NCBI RefSeq assembly: GCF_000299915.1
Contig: NZ_AMRI01000022.1
Location: 1 to 64,000, forward strand
Direction: 5' to 3'
DNA from: Gallaecimonas xiamenensis 3-C-1
Lineage (GTDB): Bacteria > Pseudomonadota > Gammaproteobacteria > Enterobacterales > Gallaecimonadaceae
DNA length: 64,000 bases
Each line of letters opens with the position of its first letter. Within the stretch, counting starts at the first letter, position 1. Positions 59,087 through 64,000 of this stretch are shown in pieces. Below the pieces are notes generated by a model, which was not told the origin of the DNA, searched no databases, and was given only the letters and a program-made list of their open reading frames with translations. The translations under genes and the position numbers were made by a program.

Positions 59087-60274
59087 ATGCCAGCGCTATC
59101 ACCCAAAATGGCCGCTTACATGGCCAGCATGGTTTATGAAATTAAAAAGCCCGGCGCCAGCGGAAAATTCCGCATGTCGGTGGACCCTGTCGTAGGCCGT
59201 TATTTCAACTTCGATCTCTCCCAGGGCCCCGTCACCGGTGTATCCGGCGGCCTGGTCTCCAAGGTGCTGCAGCTGAAAACCGGCTTCGGTGTCATCGGCA
59301 CCGGCAAGGATCTCTACGAGGGTGATCTGGTGGTTGCCATCAGGGGTACTGACGCCAACTGGCATGACATGCGCGACGCCGTCACCGATCTCAGCGTCGG
59401 CTTTGCCGCCACCGAAAACGGCAGCACAGTGCACCTGGGCTTCCAGCGCACCTTCGAGTCCATGAAAGGGGAGCTGGACCGTGCCCTGACGCCGCTGCTG
59501 GGCAAGGCATTCCGTGGCACTGTGCACTGCGTCGGCCACAGCCTGGGTGGCGCCCTTGCCTCCCTGACCGCCGACTGGATCAAGGTGCGCTTCGGTGGCA
59601 CCGTGAATCTTTATTCCTTCGGTTGCCCCAGGGTGGGCTTGAGCGGCTACGCCATCAAAAGCACCGCCGGCCTCAACAAGATCTACCGCTGTATTCACGG
59701 CGCCGATCCGGTACCCATGGTGCCCATCTGGCCCTTCTACCACGCCCCCTACGGTGGCCAGGAGTTCTGCCTGGATGGCGCCAGCGGCATCAATGCCGAG
59801 GCCCACAAGATGAGCGTCAGGGCTACCCCCGGCTATCTCAACACCGCCGCCTATGATGACTGGGGTGCGGTGCGCCTGCGCAGCGACAGCTTCCACAACC
59901 AAAAAGTACGGCTGGACTATGAAAAGCGCCATAACGCCTCTTTCACCACCCGCTACATGTATATGCTGACCGCCGCCCTGAAAACCCTGCTGGGTGACGC
60001 CCTCAAGTACGGCATTGCCGTACCCTTGCAGTTTGCTGCCGGCTCCATTTCCCAGATGTTGGATCTGATGGCACAAACGCTGCAAAAAATCGCCGATGCC
60101 GCCGAGGGCCTGTACGAACAAACCAAGGGCCTGCTGGGGCACATGTTGTCCTTTATCGGCTCCCTGGCGGAAGTGCCGGCGAAAATCACTTACAACTTTG
60201 TGCGCTGGGTTTTTGAAAAAGTCAGTTCCGCTGTCTACAAAGCCGCCCGCAAGGCCATCGACTTTATCCAGTAA
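59087..60274 (+). CDS. Class 3 lipase, possible secreted or T6SS effector
   Basis: 395-residue alpha/beta hydrolase of the lipase class 3 family. The nucleophile Ser152 is in GHSLGGALASLTADW, preceded by LVVAIRGTDANWHDMRDAV, the usual oxyanion region, and followed by TVNLYSFGCPRVG and IHGADPVPMVP with the expected Asp. The C-terminal 100 residues are amphipathic helices (LQFAAGSISQMLDLMAQTL, TQKLLGH-like) with no clear domain. There is no signal peptide, so if it acts outside it needs a dedicated secretion route. A lone PAAR gene exists at 26580. AAAAGGAGC gives a strong ribosome site. Confidence 0.82.
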   Translation: MPALSPKMAAYMASMVYEIKKPGASGKFRMSVDPVVGRYFNFDLSQGPVTGVSGGLVSKVLQLKTGFGVIGTGKDLYEGDLVVAIRGTDANWHDMRDAVTDLSVGFAATENGSTVHLGFQRTFESMKGELDRALTPLLGKAFRGTVHCVGHSLGGALASLTADWIKVRFGGTVNLYSFGCPRVGLSGYAIKSTAGLNKIYRCIHGADPVPMVPIWPFYHAPYGGQEFCLDGASGINAEAHKMSVRATPGYLNTAAYDDWGAVRLRSDSFHNQKVRLDYEKRHNASFTTRYMYMLTAALKTLLGDALKYGIAVPLQFAAGSISQMLDLMAQTLQKIADAAEGLYEQTKGLLGHMLSFIGSLAEVPAKITYNFVRWVFEKVSSAVYKAARKAIDFIQ

Positions 60275-60288
60275 TACCTGGGTGTCAT

Positions 60289-60320
60289 TAAAAAACGCAC
60301 CTTCTTGTGGTGCGTTTTTT
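60289..60320 (+). terminator. Terminator after the lipase
   Basis: AAAAAACGCACC, loop TTCTTG, TGGTGCGTTTTTT. Confidence 0.85.
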
Positions 60321-60338
60321 ATCAGCAAAAGCCCAAAT

Positions 60339-60366
60339 AAAAAGCCCGCCATATGGCGGGCTTTTT
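60339..60366. terminator. Terminator of the gcv operon
   Basis: AAAAAGCCCGCC, loop ATAT, GGCGGGCTTTTT. It lies just beyond the gcvP stop on the minus strand and also faces the lipase side. Confidence 0.9.
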
Positions 60367-60379
60367 GATGGCAATGACC

Positions 60380-63277
60380 TTATTCGGCGTAGGCGTCGGT
60401 GGGGACGCAGGAGCAGAACAGGTTGCGGTCGCCGTAGACGTCATCGATACGGTTGACGGTAGGCCAGAACTTGTTGAGGCGCACGTCTTCGTTGGGGAAC
60501 ACCGCCAGGGCGCGCTCGTAGGCACGGTTCCAGTTGGGGTCCATGACGTCGTCCTGGGTGTGAGGGGCGTTCACCAGCGGGTTGTCCTCCAAGGTCCACT
60601 CGCCACGGCCCACTTTCTGGATCTCGCCATAGATGGCGGTCATGGCGTTGATGAAGCGGTCCAGCTCGGCCTTGGACTCGGACTCGGTGGGCTCCACCAT
60701 CAGGGTGCCGGCTACCGGGAAGGACATGGTGGGGCTGTGGAACCCGAAGTCCATCAGGCGCTTGGCCACGTCCAGTTCGCTGATCCCGGTTTCATCCTTG
60801 AGGGGGCGCAGGTCCAGGATACATTCGTGGGCCACCCGGCCGTTACGGCCGCTGTAGAGCACCGGGAACTTGTCGCCCAGGCACTTGGCCACGTAGTTGG
60901 CGTTGAGGATGGCGTACTCGGTGGCTTTTTTCAGGCCAACAGAACCCATCATGGCGATGTACATCCAGGAGATGGGCAGGATGCCGGCCGAACCGAACTG
61001 GGCGGCAGACACGGCGCCGCTGTCGGCGTTGGGGCCGTCGAGCTGCATCACCACGTGGTTGGGCACGAAGGGCGCCAGGTGGCTTTTGACACCTATGGGG
61101 CCCATGCCGGGGCCGCCGCCGCCGTGGGGGATACAGAAGGTCTTGTGCAGGTTCAGATGCGACACGTCAGAGCCGATAAAGCCCGGCGCGGTCAGGCCCA
61201 CCTGAGCGTTCATGTTGGCGCCGTCCATGTACACCTGGCCACCGTGCTGGTGGATGATGTCGCACACCTCACGGATGGTCTCTTCGTAGACGCCGTGGGT
61301 GGACGGGTAGGTGACCATGATACAGGCCAGGTTGTCGGCCACTTCCTCGGCCTTGGCGCGCAGGTCGGCCAGATCGATGTTGCCCTGTTTGTCGCAGGCC
61401 ACCACCACCACCTTGTAGGACACCATCTGGGCGGTAGCCGGGTTGGTGCCGTGGGCGGAGCTGGGGATAAGGCAGACGTTACGGTGGCCTTCGCCACGGG
61501 ACTCATGGTAGCCGCGAATGGCCAGCAGGCCCGCGTACTCACCCTGGGCGCCGGAGTTGGGCTGCATGGCAATCTGGTCGTAACCGGTGATGTTCACCAG
61601 CCAGTCGGCCAGCAGATTGATCATGCCGTGGTAGCCTTCGGCCTGGTTGTCCGGGCAGAAGGGGTGCAGGGCAGCGAAGGCCGGCCAGGTGATGGGGATC
61701 ATCTCGGCGGTTGCGTTCAGCTTCATGGTGCAGGAACCGAGGCTGATCATGGAGTGGTTCAGGGCCAGATCCTTGTTCTCGAGGCGCTTGATGTAACGCA
61801 GCATCTCGGTCTCGGAATGGTACTGGTTGAACACCGGGTGGCTCAGCACCGCGTCTTCGCGCAGCAGGTGCGCAGGGATGGACTCGATTTCACCGTCTTG
61901 GATACGGGCATCCAGGGCCGCGATATCCAGGCCGTGGCCGGCGCCCAGCAGGATGTCGAACAGTTCCGCCACGTCTTCACGGGTAGTGGCTTCTGAGAGG
62001 GTCAGGCCCACTGCGCCATCGAGGTCGCGGCGCAGGTTGACGCCTTTGGCTTCGGCGGCGGCCAGCAGGGCGGCCTTGTCCTTGACCTCGACGGTCAGGG
62101 TGTCGAACCAGTGGCCGTTACGGATAGCCAGGCCCTTGTCCTTAAGGCCCAGGGCCAGGATGTCGGTCAGGCGGTGGATGCGGCTGGCGATGCGCTTGAG
62201 GCCTTCCGGGCCGTGGTAAACGGCGTAGAAGGAGGCCATGTTGGCCAGCAGCACCTGGGCGGTACAGATGTTGGAGTTGGCCTTTTCGCGGCGGATGTGT
62301 TGCTCGCGGGTCTGCATGGCCATGCGCAGGGCCGGCTTGCCACGGGCGTCTTTGGAGACACCGATGATACGGCCGGGCATGGAGCGCTTGTAGGCGTCGC
62401 GGGTGGCAAAGAAGGCGGCGTGGGGGCCACCGTAGGCCATGGGCACACCGAAACGCTGGGCGGAACCCAGCACCACGTCGGCGCCAAGGGTGCCAGGGGA
62501 TTTGAGCAGCAGCAGCGCCATGATGTCGGCAGCCACGGCGACGATACCCTTCTGGGCCTGGATAGCCGCAGTCAGTTCGCTGTGATCCTGGATGTCACCG
62601 CCGGTACCGGGGTATTGCAGCAGGGCACCGAAAATGTCCATACCCTCGGCGCTGGCCGCCGGGCCTACCACCACCTCAAAACCAAAAGCGCTGGCACGGG
62701 TTTTCACCACACCTATGGTCTGGGGGTGACACTCTTGGTCGACGAAGAAGGTGTTGGACTTGCTCTTGGCAACCCGCTTGGCCAGGGCCATGGCTTCGGC
62801 GGCGGCGGTGCCTTCGTCCAGCAATGAGGCGGAGGCCAGGTCCATACCGGTCAAGTCCATGGACAGCTGCTGGAAGTTCAAGATGGCTTCCAGGCGGCCT
62901 TGGGCGATCTCCGGCTGGTAAGGGGTGTAGGCGGTGTACCAGCCCGGGTTTTCCAGCACGTTACGCAGGATAACGTTGGGGGTCAGGGTCGGGTGGTAAC
63001 CCATGCCGATGTAGGACTTGAAGACCTTGTTCTTATCGGCCAGGGCCTGCAATTGGGCCAGGGCTTCTTCTTCGGTCTTGGGGGCACCTATGGTCAGCTC
63101 TTTATCCAGGCGGATGGAGCCGGGCACGGTTTCTTCAATCAGGGCGTCGACAGACGCGGCGCCGATGGTGGCCAGCATGGCGGCCGTCTCCATGGCATCG
63201 GGACCGATGTGGCGGTCGATGAAGGCGTCTTTGTATTCGAGTTCGGTCAGGGAACGGCGGGTATCGGACATGTTCAC
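60380..63277 (-). CDS. gcvP: Glycine dehydrogenase (decarboxylating), P-protein GcvP
   Basis: 965-residue PLP enzyme that decarboxylates glycine and loads the aminomethyl group on the lipoyl arm of GcvH. The PLP lysine is Lys712 ([18 protein letters not shown]). Other family parts are FIDRHIGPD at the start, [15 protein letters not shown], and GSCTMKLNA near residue 512. Full length with no break. It is the last gene of gcvT-gcvH-gcvP, separated from gcvH by 59 bases with a hairpin. Confidence 0.98.
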   Translation of the reverse strand: MNMSDTRRSLTELEYKDAFIDRHIGPDAMETAAMLATIGAASVDALIEETVPGSIRLDKELTIGAPKTEEEALAQLQALADKNKVFKSYIGMGYHPTLTPNVILRNVLENPGWYTAYTPYQPEIAQGRLEAILNFQQLSMDLTGMDLASASLLDEGTAAAEAMALAKRVAKSKSNTFFVDQECHPQTIGVVKTRASAFGFEVVVGPAASAEGMDIFGALLQYPGTGGDIQDHSELTAAIQAQKGIVAVAADIMALLLLKSPGTLGADVVLGSAQRFGVPMAYGGPHAAFFATRDAYKRSMPGRIIGVSKDARGKPALRMAMQTREQHIRREKANSNICTAQVLLANMASFYAVYHGPEGLKRIASRIHRLTDILALGLKDKGLAIRNGHWFDTLTVEVKDKAALLAAAEAKGVNLRRDLDGAVGLTLSEATTREDVAELFDILLGAGHGLDIAALDARIQDGEIESIPAHLLREDAVLSHPVFNQYHSETEMLRYIKRLENKDLALNHSMISLGSCTMKLNATAEMIPITWPAFAALHPFCPDNQAEGYHGMINLLADWLVNITGYDQIAMQPNSGAQGEYAGLLAIRGYHESRGEGHRNVCLIPSSAHGTNPATAQMVSYKVVVVACDKQGNIDLADLRAKAEEVADNLACIMVTYPSTHGVYEETIREVCDIIHQHGGQVYMDGANMNAQVGLTAPGFIGSDVSHLNLHKTFCIPHGGGGPGMGPIGVKSHLAPFVPNHVVMQLDGPNADSGAVSAAQFGSAGILPISWMYIAMMGSVGLKKATEYAILNANYVAKCLGDKFPVLYSGRNGRVAHECILDLRPLKDETGISELDVAKRLMDFGFHSPTMSFPVAGTLMVEPTESESKAELDRFINAMTAIYGEIQKVGRGEWTLEDNPLVNAPHTQDDVMDPNWNRAYERALAVFPNEDVRLNKFWPTVNRIDDVYGDRNLFCSCVPTDAYAE

Positions 63278-63291
63278 CTCAGGTGGTAAGC

Positions 63292-63318
63292 AAAGCCCCG
63301 GCGAAACGCCGGGGCTTT
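63292..63318 (-). terminator. Intercistronic hairpin between gcvH and gcvP
   Basis: AAAGCCCCGGCG, AAA, CGCCGGGGCTTT: a 12-bp perfect stem with only a short following T tract on the minus strand. It may attenuate transcription into gcvP or protect the upstream mRNA. Confidence 0.6.
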
Positions 63319-63336
63319 GAACAACAATGGGTTAGC

Positions 63337-63726
63337 TTATTCTTCGTCGATGACGTTCTGGTAGCCTTCGGCGTCCAGCAGCTCGTCCAGCTCGACCAGG
63401 TCGGTGGCCTTGACGCGGAACAGCCAGCCATCGCTGTAGGGTTCGTTGTTGACGGTCTCGGGGGCGTCTTCCAGGGCCTCGTTGACGGCAACGATCTCGC
63501 CGGTCAGGGGGCTGTAAACGTCGGAGGCGGCCTTGACGGATTCCACCACAGCCACTTCGTCACCGCTGTTGACGCTGCTGCCCACTTCCGGCAGGTCAAC
63601 GAACACCATGTCACCCAGCAGCTCTTGGGCGTGCTCGGTGATACCGATGGTGTAGGTGCCGTCGGACTCTTTGCGGATCCACTCGTGGGACGAGGTATAT
63701 TTCAAATCTGCAGGGATATTGCTCAT
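63337..63726 (-). CDS. gcvH: Glycine cleavage system H protein
   Basis: 129-residue lipoyl carrier. The lipoylated lysine is Lys65 in [14 protein letters not shown]. The N-terminal [19 protein letters not shown] and the C-terminal [14 protein letters not shown] are standard. It shuttles the aminomethyl group between GcvP and GcvT. It is the middle gene of the operon on the minus strand. Confidence 0.98.
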   Translation of the reverse strand: MSNIPADLKYTSSHEWIRKESDGTYTIGITEHAQELLGDMVFVDLPEVGSSVNSGDEVAVVESVKAASDVYSPLTGEIVAVNEALEDAPETVNNEPYSDGWLFRVKATDLVELDELLDAEGYQNVIDEE

Positions 63727-63771
63727 TGTTATTCCGTTCCTTTTATACCTGATCTGGTGAACTGACTTAGG

Positions 63772-64000
63772 TTAGCAAACCTTCTTGCCATTGCGCACGA
63801 AGGCGGGCTTGACGACCTTCACATCCACCAACTTATTACGAATGTCCACTTGGGCGTCGGTGAAGTCACCGGCCGGTACCCGGGCCATGGCGATGGCAAA
63901 GCCCAGGGTCGGGGAAAAGGTGCCTGAGGTGATCTCGCCTTCACCGGCAGGGGTGATCACTTTCTGGCCGTGGCGCAACACGCCTTTTTGCTCCATCACC
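63772..64000 (-). CDS. gcvT: Aminomethyltransferase GcvT, C-terminal part (cut by window edge)
   Basis: Last 75 residues of the T-protein, which transfers the methylene unit from GcvH to tetrahydrofolate and frees ammonia. The family C-terminal region is visible: [29 protein letters not shown] (split by family variation) and [15 protein letters not shown]. The start lies beyond the right edge. Position ahead of gcvH supports the call. Confidence 0.93.
   Translation of the reverse strand, partial: VMEQKGVLRHGQKVITPAGEGEITSGTFSPTLGFAIAMARVPAGDFTDAQVDIRNKLVDVKVVKPAFVRNGKKVC

Overview
The window reads as chromosomal DNA of a GC-rich, free-living gammaproteobacterium. Support comes from groES-groEL behind a sigma32-type promoter, EF-P with its lysine-modifying EpmB, ZapE, YaeQ, FxsA, a gcvTHP operon, Fur-type operators and six TonB-dependent outer-membrane receptors (TBDTs). 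The protein set reminds me of Gallaecimonas-like bacteria, but that is a guess from resemblance. I see no CRISPR array, integrase, transposase or prophage. Most genes have ordinary ribosome binding sites and many end in strong GC-hairpin terminators.

Layout. 1-7.2 kb: tail of a large MscS-type channel, a glycerophosphodiesterase, then two paralogous modules, each a small Cys/His protein followed by a TBDT with an N-terminal carboxypeptidase-regulatory-like domain. 7.2-19 kb: a Fur-box-led heme ABC operon (hmuTUV plus a HugZ-like protein), efp/epmB, an aldo/keto reductase with a divergent LysR, a DUF2750/YjfB-like pair, and a second Fur-box gene for a heme-type TBDT. 18.5-28.6 kb: housekeeping (yaeQ, groEL/ES, fxsA, cutA, dsbD), an HDOD protein, a MerR-family metal sensor, a lone PAAR protein, tRNA-Gly(CCC) and a dienoyl-CoA-reductase-like SDR. 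28.7-38.7 kb: peroxide defence and sulfur/redox genes (ohrR, an alpha/beta hydrolase, ohr, a PLP lyase with a 2OG-Fe(II) oxygenase, an unusual MCP, a hydroxyacid dehydrogenase, ahpC-ahpF). 38.7-50.3 kb: zapE, a TPR-sulfotransferase broken by two tandem duplications, a TBDT, a MocR/GNAT/LysE set, and a MAPEG/M20 peptidase/membrane AraC set. 50.5-60.3 kb: two more TBDTs, one FepA-like and followed by an IroE-like trilactone esterase, an Ntn amidohydrolase, an L,D-transpeptidase and a lipase with a small membrane-anchored neighbour. 60.4-64 kb: gcvP, gcvH and the end of gcvT.

How the genes work together. Iron and metal acquisition dominates: Fur-type boxes precede the heme ABC operon, the heme-type receptor and the FepA-like receptor, while a Zur-like box and a receptor with two His/Glu-rich loops suggest zinc uptake. 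Organic-peroxide defence is a second theme: near-identical operators precede the alpha/beta hydrolase and ohr, with a weaker copy before ohrR, which suggests one OhrR regulon. Candidate new biology includes the OhrR-controlled secreted hydrolase, the two diverged metal-receptor modules, the orphan PAAR and lipase/immunity-like genes, the PLP-lyase/oxygenase operon, and the doubly frameshifted TPR-sulfotransferase gene.
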